Part shown: one piece after another, positions 11,301 through 22,700 of the stretch | Position numbering within the stretch: position 1 is the first letter of the stretch | How the letters are laid out: every line of letters starts with the position of its first letter | Origin: Bilabrum cf. latius | Lineage: Eukaryota; Bigyra: Bicosoecida; Bigyra; Bicosoecida | Assembly (NCBI GenBank): GCA_965178125.1 | Contig: OZ237739.1 | Span: 868,001-932,000 of the forward strand | Direction of reading: 5' to 3' | DNA: 64,000 nt | The notes under the pieces: model-generated | Databases searched by the model: none | Seen by the model: the letters and a program-made list of their open reading frames with translations, nothing else | Told to the model about the DNA's origin: nothing | Made by a program: the position numbers and the translations under genes

Positions 11301-13544
11301 CTTCAATCGGCCAAGCGAATCCTCTAGGGACGCCTTGGCCGCTTGTGCCCTCTCCTCAGCCTCGGCCAGGTCACGCTCGATGCGTTCTCGTGCCTCTATC
11401 TGCCTGGACTCGAGCTGCTCCAAGGCTTCCTTGTGGCGAGTCTCGGCGTCCTGTCGCTCCATCTTAACTCGATCCGCTGCTTGTCTGCTGGCGGACTTGG
11501 CCTCTTCAGCAGCAGCCACCCTTGCATCTGACACGAGGCCACGACCGTGCGCCAATGCGCTCTTCACAGTCCCACGGAACGTCTCGAGCTGCTCATGCAA
11601 GCCATCCTTCTCCTGCTCAAGCTGCTATCGTACACGATCAAGCTCGTGCCGGATGTCCTTTGCTGCTCGGGCGTGCTTCGCCACTGCGTCGTCAACGCTT
11701 CGCTTCGCTGCTTGTGCCTGTTCTCTCGCGCGCTCCACATCTGCTGCGCAAGCTGCCTTTGCCTGCTCTGATTCTTGCCGAAATGACTCCCGAAGGTGCT
11801 CAAGTGAATCTGCAAGCTCGGACTTGAGGCCTCTAAGCTGCTCGTCGCAGTCTGCCTGAACCTTCGCGACGGTTGCCTGGCACTGGGACCTGATCCTGTC
11901 CTCTTCGATTTTGCACTGAGCCTCCTCCTGCTCCAGCCGGGCTGCCATCGCCTCTCGCTGGGCCGCTTCTTCCTTCGTCACAGTGCTGCGGATCTCCGCC
12001 AGCTTGCCTTCTTCCTGCTCCATTTTCGCCTGCAGCCTTCCCTTGCTCACCTCAAGGTCGCGCAGCTCGGACCGGATGCGCTCCGTGGCAGCCTCGCAGG
12101 CCTCCTGAGCCTCCTCCATTTTCGTAGCCAGCGATGCCTCGATCCCAGCCTCCATCTCGTCGTAGCCTGCGAGCAGCGCGTCTGCTCTCTCTTTCACTTG
12201 CTGTCTTGCGGTTGCCAGGAGTTCTTCTGCCTTCGCCTTCCAGCGCTTGCACCGCTCCTCGATCGAGGCGTCCCGGCGGGTGTACGCCTCCACGATGTCA
12301 CCGAAGCGAGGGACTCGCATAGATTTTGATCCTTTCAGTGATGACAGCGACGAAATGTCCGGGGCGGGCGGCACGATGGCATCGGCGGCGAGCTCGTTGA
12401 TGCTGGCGTCGAACGGCTCCGCCAGGTTGCGCACCCAGTCCACGTTGCCGTTCCGGAGCGACCTGAGTGTCGAGTCGAGCATGCCCCGGAGCCTCTTCGG
12501 AACCAGCACCGAGGATCCGAGAGCGAGAGCTGGGGTAAGTGAACGAGGGTAATGGCTTCCGATGCCTTGGGATGCAGTACCGCTCGATGAAATCATCGTG
12601 CCGTTCTGCTGGACTATGGCTTCCTGCACCGCACCCCCAGCCGCAAAGTTGATCGTCATTGTGCCAGAGGTAGGAAGAGAAGGATTGTTTGGCTCATCGG
12701 TTGCCAGGATAGAAGAGCCATCGCGGTGCCCGCTGGCAGGCTTGCCGTCACCTCCTGGCCGCCGACCCTGCTGGTCCTAGAGTCGTGCCATTGGCACTGC
12801 CAGGTTGCCCATGACTGGTGTGGCCCCAGCCCCATCAGACTGTCGGCGAACCAGAGAAGCGCCCATCAGCAGCTGACTAACAGAGGCTCTGCCCGTGTCT
12901 GAGGGTCCAGGCACTGCATCAATGCCGTCTTCGTGCGGATGCAGCCGGGTGCTCCTGCCAGGTCCAAAGGATGAATGCCCGGCCGGAGGTCTCGGCCTTT
13001 CACTCTTTTCTGTTGGGTCTTCGACAAAAACTCCTGTAGCACTATTCGCGGTACCGCCAACGATGGCAGCAGGCTGTTGGCTTGTGCCGTCGTGGGCAGG
13101 CGGCTAGCGTCGCTAGATGTAGCCAGAGTAAGAACCAGACAGACCCTGGCTTTGGCGCTTGCTTGAGTCCGGGACCGAATCAACCATCTGCATAGAGATG
13201 TTTGGGGTCTGAGGTGGCGACACTGACCTAACCCCACGATATCTTAGTCGTACTGCTGCAGACTGCTGCTGCCCTCGGTTTAGCATTTCGCGACTCTGCT
13301 ATCGCTTCCCGTCGGTAGTCAGGGGATCCAAACCACGGGTGTTCGCACTAGTTACAAGTGCATGGAATATTGATCCCTCTCTTGGTGCGCTGTGTGCCGT
13401 CGAGGGTAGCCCACCAGGAGGGGATGGCGGAGGTCGCCGGGCAGTTGCTAGCACTCTACGATTCAACGACTTCCTTCCATCATGGTCTCGAGTATATTGT
13501 AATCCAGCAACTCTAGATAATAGCGCGTTTACTTCGGCATTCAT
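5319..13544 (-). CDS. Giant coiled-coil protein (about 2741 aa) with ~40 in-frame TAG codons
   Basis: One reading frame runs from ATG 13544 to TGA 5321-5319. I followed the codons across the gene and every in-frame stop of the standard code is TAG; TAA and TGA are absent. The N-terminal ~400 residues are Ser/Pro/Gln-rich. From about 12.5 kb downward the sequence is Ala/Glu/Gln/Arg-rich heptad coiled coil, with TAGs sitting where Gln would be (for example VKNL-TAG-SQLAAT, HHRNTQD-TAG-WTAELE). A 708-nt-offset internal duplication lies at 7.9-9.2 kb. The last ~600 residues are a mixed coil with a basic tail. The family is not recognised: the architecture resembles myosin-tail, golgin or centrosomal proteins, but composition alone drives such similarity. 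An in-frame TGA at 13652-13650 bounds the start. A role as a cytoskeletal or organelle scaffold is an inference. Confidence 0.8.
7912..9165 (-). repeat. Internal tandem duplication in the coiled-coil gene (offset 708 nt, 236 codons)
   Basis: The stretch 8620-9165 recurs at 7912-8457 almost base for base. The offset is a multiple of three, so the frame is kept. Only a few substitutions are visible (for example gatcttgtgcc versus gatcctgtgcc, and gtggcatgctgcc versus gtggcgtgttgcc). About 160 bases between the copies occur only once. The low divergence points to a recent event. Confidence 0.9.
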
Positions 13545-13796
13545 TGATGTGGCTCGTGAATTGATGGTGTTTGCACGATACAAGCTCGACTCTATCTGGT
13601 TCCGCAACTATTGCGCAGCGCCATTATAACGACTACTTATATGATCCGATCAATAAACCACACACGAAACACGCGGCCAAGCGTTGAACAAGGAAGCCGA
13701 GACCGAATCTTGGTGACCGCAACTAGCTGGGATAATTGCCGCTACTAAGCTTATATACATCTAGTCTACCCTCTGAAGGCCACAAAACTTAAGAAG
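13545..13796. promoter_or_regulatory. Divergent intergenic region between coiled-coil and bZIP genes
   Basis: These 252 nt are visibly richer in A+T than their flanks and lie between two divergent start codons. They likely hold both promoters. No individual site is identifiable. Confidence 0.3.
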
Positions 13797-14985
13797 ATGG
13801 AAGGATTCACAAGTTCTCGACGCAGAAATCGACGGAGTGCTCGTTCGCTTCTTGCGGAAGAAAGCGCCGCTTAGGAGCGAGCTGGGCACTCTAGTCGAGG
13901 GAAGCGGAGGGCAAACGGGATTCCAGACTCAAGCTTAATACGGCAGGAGGCTGAGGGCGATGTTGCTGCGGGGCGCCAGCTCAGAAATCGTAATTCTGCA
14001 AGGCGTTCCAGGGACAAGCGCCTTGCCCAGGAGTCCTCGTTCGCACAGGCTGCGACAGAGCTTGAGCAAGCGTAAGAATCATAATAACTACAGCCTAATT
14101 GCAATCTGTAATGCAAGGAGTCAAATCGGCCCCTTCATAGCTCTTTTGCCATTCCACGTTTGCAGACTCATCCTGGAAAGGTCCTCACTGTCAACCGCTG
14201 GAACGCACGCGGTGAAGGCCGCTGAAGCCGCCTCGAGGGAAGCTTTTGTGAAGCTTGAACCCTAGCGCCGCGCAGTCGGCTCGAGAACTGATACTCGGGA
14301 TGAGGAGCTCCAGCGAAAAGCACGCGAGGGCGATGACGATGCCAGGCGAATCTTAAAGAATCGGGAGAGCGCTCGAATGTCCAGGCAGCGTCGCATCGAT
14401 GCCTGGAATAAAGCTTGCCTCAGGCTGCTGGTAGCAGCCGCCCAAGTAGAGACTGGCCTAATGCCTCGCGCTGCGGAAACTGCTCGCTCTGTCCAGGCCG
14501 CCATTGATGAGGCCCGCAAGTGCCAGGCCGAGTTCGGCGCAAAGGCCTCTGGCCCCAGTACCAGCGCGCGAGCGAAGGCGACACTCGCTGGGTCTCCTGC
14601 GCGGGCGCGGGCTTGGACAGACTCATCCTCGGTGGGCGCGTCCACTGTCTCGCGAGGCTCTGCCCGCTCGGTGGAAGAGGGCGACAAATCGCCGGCATCC
14701 CGGCCGTCGTCTGCCCTGTCGCAGCGCAGTCGTCGTTCGGACTCGGAGCTGTCTGGGTGCGACGCGCCTCTGCCCACGCAGTTCGGCAGCTCGGCTGACT
14801 TCTCCCGCGGGCTCATGCCCCGCTCGCTCGGCACGGGCCGTTCCGGGCCCACGTAGTCTCTTTCCTCTCTTCCCCACTCGCAGCAGTCGCACGGCGTGGT
14901 GCTGCCATCGGGCTCGGCAACTCGCCGCGGCTCTCTGGATTCGACCATGGACAACCTATCACCGACTGTCCATGCATTGGCATGA
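13797..14985 (+). CDS. bZIP transcription factor with repeated basic regions (copy 1)
   Basis: DNA-binding protein of the basic leucine zipper class. Exon 1 (13797-14071) ends in phase 2. A 94-nt intron (14072-14165, GTAAGA...TTTGCAG) joins it to exon 2, which ends at TGA 14983-14985 (364 aa). Exon 1 carries RNRNSARRSRDKR, and exon 2 carries KNRESARMSRQRR. Both match the bZIP basic consensus NxxSAxxSRxxR. A weaker third copy, RRNRRSARSLL, opens the protein. Each full copy is preceded by a similar module (EAEGDVAAGRQL, REGDDDARRIL), which suggests internal duplication. The C-terminal half is Ser/Ala-rich. TAGs at 13872-13874, 14263-14265 and 14854-14856 are sense. The zipper after the second basic region is weak, so dimerisation is uncertain. 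Confidence 0.75.
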
Positions 14986-15188
14986 GTTGGGCACGGTCAG
15001 CGTCATGTCGGGCTTGTCCTTTGGGCATGGCTTGTGCATGGTGCTGATTTGTTGTTCGTCTCAGTTGTTCTATTGTTGTATCTCGTAGTGTTGCGTGACG
15101 CATGGGCACTGCGACTGGGCTCGGCTTGAGCTGGGCCTGGTTGCATGCGTGTGGATTGACGTTGACTTGCGCATCTCGGCTCTCTATT
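14383..15188 (+). repeat. Segmental duplication, copy 1
   Basis: About 805 nt covering the C-terminal half of the bZIP gene and its 3' flank recur at 17779-18584 with roughly 99% identity (about 6-8 visible differences, such as cctctc/tctctc and attgttg/attattg). Copying of the 3' flank as well as coding sequence, with so few changes, argues for recent duplication or gene conversion. Confidence 0.9.
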
Positions 15189-15968
15189 CCATGGCATGGT
15201 GTCTAGTGTCCGACGGCTGCCTGACTATATGCAGGTGCCGTAGGCTTGGCCTTTGCTGTTTGCGAGCATCGTGGTAGAGGGTGTTGCGTTTCGGTTAGTA
15301 GCTCGCGGTTTCGTTTGTGGTGATTGCCTCGATGGTACTGCCATTTTGCTGTTCAGCAGCGTGTCGTGGTCTGGTCGGTAGCCGCACAGCAGCGTATGTT
15401 GCAGTTTCGGATTGTTTGCATGGTCGTCATTAGTCGTTGTCAGTTTGCTTCGCCTGTTGAGCCTGTTTGAGCTGTGCGTCGTTCCATGGATCTGGTCCGA
15501 TCTTGACCGGGTAGGCACTCTTCATTTGCGATGTGAGACGGCGCGTGTATTCGGAGCTCGAGGAAGTGCTTTCGGCAAGATGAGGCTGTATCAGGGACGC
15601 TTTCCACACACCCTATTCGGTGTGTGTCCCCTGTTCAGTCTCGGCTCGCCATGCATCTCGGGTTGCGTGTCCGTGTAGCATTGCAGGTGTAGGAGCCTCT
15701 CTGGCAAACGTGTCCAAGATGGGCAGCGTATGATTTCTCTCAAGGCCTCAAGGGTTAGGTGCGCTTGATTGCGACGAGGTGGCGACCATTGCGACTCTAC
15801 AGACCGCAATGTGTATTCGCTGCTTGCACCTATTTCAAGCAACTTCGGTTGCCACTTTTCCGCACCGACCAATTCACAGCATTGCGGTTGAACACGACTG
15901 GCCTTGCTTCTTGAGCGCCGCCGCATGCCGTGCTGTTACGATTCCGACCGTGCGATATCCCATTGCTA
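14986..15968. other. Intergenic stretch, no gene recognised
   Basis: The first 200 bases belong to the duplicated segment. Bases 15189-15968 are unique to copy 1 and have no counterpart in copy 2. Only short ORFs without recognisable domains occur on either strand. Confidence 0.5.
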
Positions 15969-16269
15969 CGTGCTTGCCTGCTGAGATGCGCTTGTTTGTC
16001 GTTCGATCCCACCTGTCGCTGGGCCCTGTGGAGGTGGGCCTGGCGGTGTGCTTGTGTTGCTGCCCGTGGGTATTCCCTGTGGGCGGCTTGTTCGCGATGC
16101 GCGTTCTGTTCCTGCGAACAGTACGGAGACAGTCTGTGGTCGATCTGGGGGAGCCGTGGTGGGCGCTGGGGCCGTGAGGTCCAAGCTGCTCGACTGCGTG
16201 CGAGAGGAGGAGGAGGAGGATAAAGACGAAGACGAAGGCGAGGGGGCGGAGGAAGAGGCGGGGGTGGGG

Positions 16270-16845
16270 ATGCTATCGTGCGTTGGCATGATGGAAGGCA
16301 GCGCAGCCATGGAGGTGGACGACTGCCACTCTCTTGACGGAGAGGGCGAGGGCTTCGACGTGGGCGCCACGTTGCTGGAGGCCAGCATGAGGCAGGAGGA
16401 CGACCACCTGTGCGCCGCCGTGTCGATGGATGGAAACATGTACCTGTCGGAAGACGAAGCTGGCATTGGCTTTGACGCGGTGGATGCGAGCAGGGCCTCG
16501 GCCTCCTCGGCCTCATCCAGCAGCTGCTCGAGCGCGGCTCGCGGCCACGTTGTGCTCCCGGCTGGGACCAAGAAGTGCGGCTGGACTGCGCCCGCGATGC
16601 CCCTCCAGCATGACATGCTGCCAGTGCGAGTAGTGGCTGACTTCGGCGCTGATTCACTGTTGGCAAGCCGTTGCCACAGCTCTACCGCGCTCGGCCGGAA
16701 ACGCTCCCGGGGTACGGACAGCGCTCTCGGTGGGGCGTCCAAGCGGTACCGCTCTGAGACGCGCTGCGTGGAAGGCGAGGAGTTGAGATTTGCGCAGGCA
16801 TTCTACATGGACTCCCGGGTTGCGGAGGAACCTTGGCTGCAGTGA
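16270..16845 (+). CDS. Hypothetical acidic, KR-tailed protein (copy 1)
   Basis: An open frame runs from at least 15985 to TGA 16843-16845. The first ATG inside the credible acidic part is at 16270, and the frame upstream (EEEEEDKDEDEGEGAEEE) may be coding through another start or exon. The protein is Ser/Glu/Asp-rich with a basic patch near the end (GRKRSRG, ASKRYRSE), which would suit a nuclear protein. No family is recognised. A related, diverging ORF lies in the same position after the second bZIP copy, which gives mild support that it is real. The opposite strand is also open here, so strand and boundaries are uncertain. Confidence 0.35.
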   Translation: MLSCVGMMEGSAAMEVDDCHSLDGEGEGFDVGATLLEASMRQEDDHLCAAVSMDGNMYLSEDEAGIGFDAVDASRASASSASSSSCSSAARGHVVLPAGTKKCGWTAPAMPLQHDMLPVRVVADFGADSLLASRCHSSTALGRKRSRGTDSALGGASKRYRSETRCVEGEELRFAQAFYMDSRVAEEPWLQ

Positions 16846-17334
16846 GTATGTGTCTTCTGTCTATTGTGGTGCCTTCATGGCATGGTGCGGTTGGTTGGCA
16901 CTCTGAGGGAAGCCTGGCCTGAGAGCTGCGCTAAACGCGCAGGAAGGCTCAGACTCCAAGTTGATTAGCGAATTGACCCCGTGATATGTTTGATTCACCA
17001 ATTAGTCCAGTATGTGGTGATTATCCCGGTTCAGCTGTCTTTGACCACGCTGCTCGTGCCAGTGGGATGACGAATGACTGCTGGCACGTTACACCCTGCA
17101 CACAACAGCACCAGTACACGCATAGTTCCTTGTCTAACTCTAATAAAATACAAGTGAGAGCAGCACACACCGTTTACAAGTTGTTGCGCGTAATAGATTT
17201 GACAGCGGCAAGCCCGCTACGCCCACCTACACGTTTTTGTTGCAGGTCGACGAGGCTGTCCACCCTCTTTGTTCGGAGATACAGAGAGACCCCAAAACTA
17301 TACAACAAGGACAATCCGATAGATATCGAGTCAA
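16846..17334. other. Intergenic region upstream of bZIP copy 2
   Basis: A lower-GC stretch of about 490 nt without a recognisable gene. A tract ending in tttttgttgcag (about 17230-17244) resembles a 3' splice site, so an untranslated 5' exon of the downstream bZIP gene could lie here. Confidence 0.35.
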
Positions 17335-18381
17335 ATGCAAACTACGTCGGCCCTGATTTGGGATAGAGACGAACTACGGCGACGGAGGTGTAACAATTCG
17401 GCTAAGAAGTCACGGGACAGAACTAACCACCAACTAGAGAGCTTCCCAACGGCTGCATCCATATTAGAAGGAATGTAAGTAGCTACTAAATAAATAGAAT
17501 AATAGGCGATTTATGAATGATATTCTCCGGCTCCCTATCCTTGTATACACATGCACAGATTGGACTTTGAGGTCAAAAAGTTGTCGACGGCTGATTCGCT
17601 CTTGGTCCGAAAAGCTGCTCAAAATGCGGATGAGCTGTTCGTTCCAAAATAGGTTGTACCTCGAAATGCTGCGTCCCGAAGCAAGCATGGAAGCGATGAA
17701 GAGCTGCGTGAATTGGCTGAAGCCGGGGACCCGGCAGCCATCCGCAACCTTGGCAGACGACTGCGTGAAAGAAAGCGCAGGCAGCGTCGCATCGATGCCT
17801 GGAATAAAGCGTGCCTCAGGCTGCTGGTAGCAGCCGCCCAAGTAGAGACTGGCCTAATGCCTCGCGCTGCGGAAACTGCTCGCTCTGTCCAGGCCGCCAT
17901 CGATGAGGCCCGCAAGTGCCAGGCCGAGTTCGGCGCAAAGGCCTCTGGCCCCAGTACCAGCGCGCGAGCGAAGGCGACACTCGCTGGGTCTCCTGCGCGG
18001 GCGCGGGCTTGGACAGACTCATCCTCGGTGGGCGCGTCCACTGTCTCGCGAGGCTCTGCCCGCTCGGTGGAAGAGGGCGACAAGTCGCCGGCATCCCGGC
18101 CGTCGTCTGCCCTGTCGCAGCGCAGTCGTCGTTCGGACTCGGAGCTGTCTGGGTGCGACGCGCCTCTGCCCACGCAGTTCGGCAGCTCGGCTGACTTCTC
18201 CCGCGGGCTCATGCCCCGCTCGCTCGGCACGGGCCGTTCCGGGCCCACGTAGTCTCTTTTCTCTCTTCCCCACTCGCAGCAGTCGCACGGCGTGGTGCTG
18301 CCATCGGGCTCGGCAACTTGCCGCGGCTCTCTGGATTCGACCATGGACAACCTATCACCGACTGTCCATGCATTGGCATGA
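17335..18381 (+). CDS. bZIP transcription factor (copy 2)
   Basis: Paralogue of the gene at 13.8 kb. Exon 1 (17335-17474) encodes MQTTSALIWDRDELRRRR followed by CNNSAKKSRDR, a good bZIP basic region. An 84-nt intron (17475-17558, GTAAGT...GCACAG) lies at the same phase 2 position as in copy 1. Exon 2 continues with LDFEVKKLSTAD and a second, decayed basic region (GRRLRERKRRQRR) in which the Asn-Arg of copy 1 has become Gly-Arg. From 17779 on it is nearly identical to copy 1. TAGs at 17650-17652 and 18250-18252 are sense, and the stop is TGA 18379-18381 (320 aa). The contrast between divergent 5' and identical 3' halves suggests gene conversion or partial duplication. Confidence 0.7.
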
Positions 18382-18584
18382 GTTGGGCACGGTCAGCGTC
18401 ATGTCGGGCTTGTCCTTTGGGCATGGCTTGTGCATGGTGCTGATTTGTTGTTCGTCTCAGTTGTTCTATTATTGTATCTCGTAGTGTTGCGTGACGCATG
18501 GGCACTGCGACTGGGCTCGGCTTGAGCTGGGCCTGGTTGCATGCGTGTGGATTGACGTTGACTTGCGCATCTCGGCTCTCTATT
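17779..18584 (+). repeat. Segmental duplication, copy 2
   Basis: Counterpart of 14383-15188 at an offset of 3396 nt. A second homologous block follows: 18675-19000 matches 15968-16300. Between the two blocks copy 1 has about 780 nt where copy 2 has about 90, so an insertion or deletion separates them. Confidence 0.9.
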
Positions 18585-18969
18585 CCCAACCTCGGTCCTT
18601 CTATCTCAGAGCATTCGCTAGACTGCTCCAACTATTACGGACGTGGGTTGCCAGCGCGGTGTAGCCTATTGGCTGTGCTTGCCTGCTGAGATGCGCTTGT
18701 TTGTCGTTCGATCCCACCTGTCGCTGGGCCCTGTGGAGGTGGGCCTGGCGGTGTGCTTGTGTTGCTGCCCATGGGTATTCCCTGTGGGCTGCTTGTTCGC
18801 GATGCGCGTTCTGTTCCTGCAAACAGTACGGAGACAGTCTGTGGTCGATCTGGGGGAGCCGTGGTGGGCGCTGGGGCCGTGAGGTCCAAGCTGCTCGACT
18901 GCGTGCGAGAGGAGGAGGTGGAGGATGAAGACGAAGGCGAGGGGGCGGAGGAAGAGGCGGGGGTGGGGA

Positions 18970-19547
18970 TGCTATCGTGCGTTGGCATGATGGAAGGCAT
19001 GCAAGAGGACGCATCCTTCATGCAGATCCCGTACGTGGAGTAGTGCCCCGAGGTGGGATCCAAGCGCAGAAGGGTAAGTGCGCACCACTGCCACTGGCAG
19101 GAAGCTGCGGCCTCGCGTGGCGAGATGGGCTGGCAAGGAATAGGCGTTAGTACCAAGCGTCGACGACGAGACGTCAACATTGACACCCATGGCGCTGAAC
19201 CACACGCCAAGCCTCATCGGAGTGAGCACAAGGAACCAGCGGCTGATACTCTTCGGCCACCGCGAGGAGCCGAACCATGTGTCCATGAGGCGTACAAGTC
19301 TGACAGACAGTGTTTTGAGCCCTTTTTTGAAGGGGCATATCCATCTATTGAAGCTGGATCCTGCCTTTGGGCAACACGAGAGGACGACGGTGAGGACGAG
19401 ACTGCATGCAGCTGCTGGCCCGAGGCGACCACAGGATGCGGAGGTCCAGTGTGGGGTTCGGGCCAGCAAAGCGAAATGTCGTGGGGGGAACTCATGATCA
19501 AGGCTTCTACATCATGCCACGATGCTACCTACGAGGCTGTACTGTAA
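18970..19547 (+). CDS. Hypothetical acidic protein (copy 2)
   Basis: Related at its start to the ORF at 16270 (MLSCVGMMEG is shared) but different downstream. One in-frame TAG (19041-19043) is read through into a Lys/Arg-rich segment (GSKRRR, TKRRRR), and the frame ends at TAA 19545-19547. The frame is open upstream to at least 18753. No domain is recognised. It may be a diverging paralogue or a relic of the duplication. Confidence 0.35.
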
Positions 19548-19740
19548 GGGACCTGATCACATCGCCGGAAGGGGCCTGCCCCCCCGGCGGCGGCCGCCAG
19601 CCGCGGGGCGCAGCGTGCCGCAGTGCTGGAGGTATTGGTCCTCTCTCTCCTTTTTTTATTGCTGCGCCTTCATCATTATTTTTTCATTTGTGGATGAGGC
19701 ATGAAATTGCAGTCATTAGATAATTTCTGAATATATTTAC

Positions 19741-22700
19741 ATGGCATCTGTTGACAGGCTTCGGGTGGTCCTTTTATTTGCGGTGCTCTGTTCGCTAGTA
19801 GCAGTCGTTTGGTTTGGGGCCACGTCCGTTCAGGTAAGAACGCGGGAGCAGGAAGCGCCACTTTCTTGCACCAATAATATACAGTTGGTTTCGTAGCACG
19901 GTCAAATCCGACATTGCAGGACTATGAAGATGCCGCTGCAAGTGTCCAGCGTGGGTTTAAGCGGGCTGAGGAATCTAGTGGGACAACGATGGAGACTGCG
20001 GTACCCGGCACGGAACCGAGTATATTGGCGACAGGAAAAGGATTAAGCTCGCCTCATGGCGGCCATCTGGCTACCATTGATATTGCGAAAGAGTCCTCAA
20101 AGCAGATAGGTTCATCAGCACACAGTTACCTGCTGTCACCTCGCCAGCAAAACGATCTAGAAATGATCCTAAATGGCGCCTATTCACCGCTAGAAGGATT
20201 CATGGTCCGGTATCAGTACAGATCTGTGCTAGATCGGATGCGACTCGGGCCAGAAGATGATGCAACCCTATTTCCGATTCCGGTGACACTGGCAGTTGCA
20301 CGCAGCGAGGCATCCAGAATGTACTTGGGCCAAACCCTGCAGCTTCTTGATAGCAATCGTAGGCCGCTTGCCAGTATGGATGTCCAGGACAAGTTTTCAC
20401 CTGACCTATTGGAAGAGGCGCGCCTCGTGTATGGAACTGACGATGCCCGAAAGCACCCGGGCATACTGGATGCAACTGGCTCCTCCTGTGGCCACCACTG
20501 GCCAAGTACCGGCTCTGAACGGACGGCGTTCACCAGCAACAAATGCACCTTAAGTGAAGATCAGTCATCAAGTCGCTGGAGCAGCCAGCCTTCAGCTCAG
20601 TTGCTGCAAGACGTTGTGTACGTCGGGGGCAGAGTGCAGTCAGCCGAGTCACCGCGGCACTTCGATTTCCAAAGAGACCGACTTGGACCCCGGTAGGTCC
20701 GTGAGATGGCTGCGAGCAAAGGATGGACAGGAATGGCGGCTATTCTGACCAGAAGTCCACTCCTGGGCCCGCAGCTCTCAATCCTGAGGCATGCTGCCTC
20801 TCTTTCGGGCGGGGGTGCTCTAGTGCTGGCCACTGGGGGAGAGCCAGCTGCATGCAGCCGAGCCTCTACTTTGCCCTATGCCGTAAGAATGCATTGCATC
20901 AGGGAGGCACTCACGGAAACCGGCGCGGTTCTGCTAGAGCCCGGCACGATTGCTGTGCCGCCGCAGGATGACGAGCCAGCTAGCTCGTCACAAGGTGCAA
21001 CGGAGGGTCCCATCTAGAGCACCAGCGCGGAAGGGGAATCAAACTAGATCTCCAATGAAGGTGATGCTTCCAGGAAGGAGCCACGCAGCTCTTTAGGTCC
21101 GCTGACATCTGGGCAGCAGGGCCGATTGACCCGAGGCGCTGCCGGGTTGCAACCCAACGCTAGCGAGCACGCAAGAAGGAGCCTTGCCGCCTCCCCACCA
21201 CACCGAGATGATGCCAGCAGCAATCTTGGCAAGCCATTGGGAGCCAGGCCAAGCTCTTTCAGCAGTCACGCGCGCCAAGGTTAGGCACTCGAGGCGATAG
21301 TGTCGCTGCTTCCGCTGGCTGGACGAGCTGCGGGACCCAGAGCAGCGCTGTGGCACATGATCATCATGAAGAATTTTGGTGCCACGCACGTCGTGGTAGG
21401 CAGGAACCACGCTAGCTGCCAGCTAGGAAGTGCTGCATCTGCATCTAAGCGCGGTCACGATTCCGAGCAGCACGGCTTCTACGGACACTACGACGCCTAC
21501 ACTACGGCTGTGGCGTACTCTGGGGAGCTCGGCCTCTCCGTGATAGGGGCCAGAAAGCTGCTGTGGGTGCCGAGGCTAAACTCTTTGCTACCGGCCGACC
21601 TTGTGTCTGCGCGAGAAAAAGTTGAGTATATCAGTGAAAGCGAATTTAGGGAGATGCTTGCTCTCGGGAAACCCGTGCCACCGTGGTTCTGCCCACCAGG
21701 GGTATTCAAGCTCCTGCGAGAAGCGCAGCCGCCAAGGTATGAGAGAGGAACGCTCGTCTTACTCACAGATACAGGGGATGGGCTGGGCCGTGCTTTGGCC
21801 ACCACAGTGGAAAGCATCATGACTGGCATAGTTGGGCATAAGGGCTCGCATGCAGTGGTTCGTTCTCCTACGGACCATTTTGCAAGTTCGATGGGTCATG
21901 CGTGGGGCCCGGAATGGAACCCAGTAGACGGGTGTCAACCGGCAGTGTCCCGTTCCGTGTTTACTGGGACTCAAATTGCAAAGCATGGATCCGTCGTGCT
22001 GGTCGCCTCGAGTGCTGGGTCTGATGCTGCTCTGTAGCACGCCCGATTTACCGCCACGCATGCTGGCGTCGGGTTCTTTCACGCACACGTGCTCCCATTG
22101 GCCGGTAACTGTACCGGCCAGAATTCAGCGGTCACCCCTGGTTTATCGTGGTATGAGTGGCCTGCATCGCCTGATGTTGTCTTGGATCCATCTGTCGTGA
22201 GCCGATTTCGAGCAGCTGCTTCTCTCGCGGGAGCATTGCTGAGTCACGGCTGGGTTCGCTCTGCTGCAGGCCCGCATCCCTCAATGCAGACCAAGCAGGC
22301 GCAAGAGACTAGCGTACTCGCGAAGGCCTAGTCCAGTTGGGATAAGCTCATGGAGCCGAGCTCTGCAGAGGGTACAGCACCGAGTGCGACGGGCACACCG
22401 GAAAGACTTGGTGTTCTTGGCAACACCGCCTTGAATGACAGCACACCGGCCTCTTTTATGAGTGACAAAGCGGTGGTAGAGCAGCACACCAAAGGCCGGA
22501 ACGGAGTAGAAGCAATGAGCTCGTACGCTTAGCTAGACAATTTCCAAGGCGTGTGGTCGATTGCAGGCTAGCCCGAGTAGTATCATACTGGTGATGAAGT
22601 GCCACTCCTCAATAGCTTCGGGCGGCCCAGTCGGGCACAGTGGATTTCTCGCCTGTGCAGTAAGCAAGGGCAATTTGTTCTGTCTAGATTAGGGTCGTTT

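Noticed and set aside
14262-18350. Long minus-strand ORFs opposite both bZIP genes (230 and 243 aa)
   Set aside because: GC-rich shadows of the coding strand; the plus strand has bZIP motifs and consistent introns.
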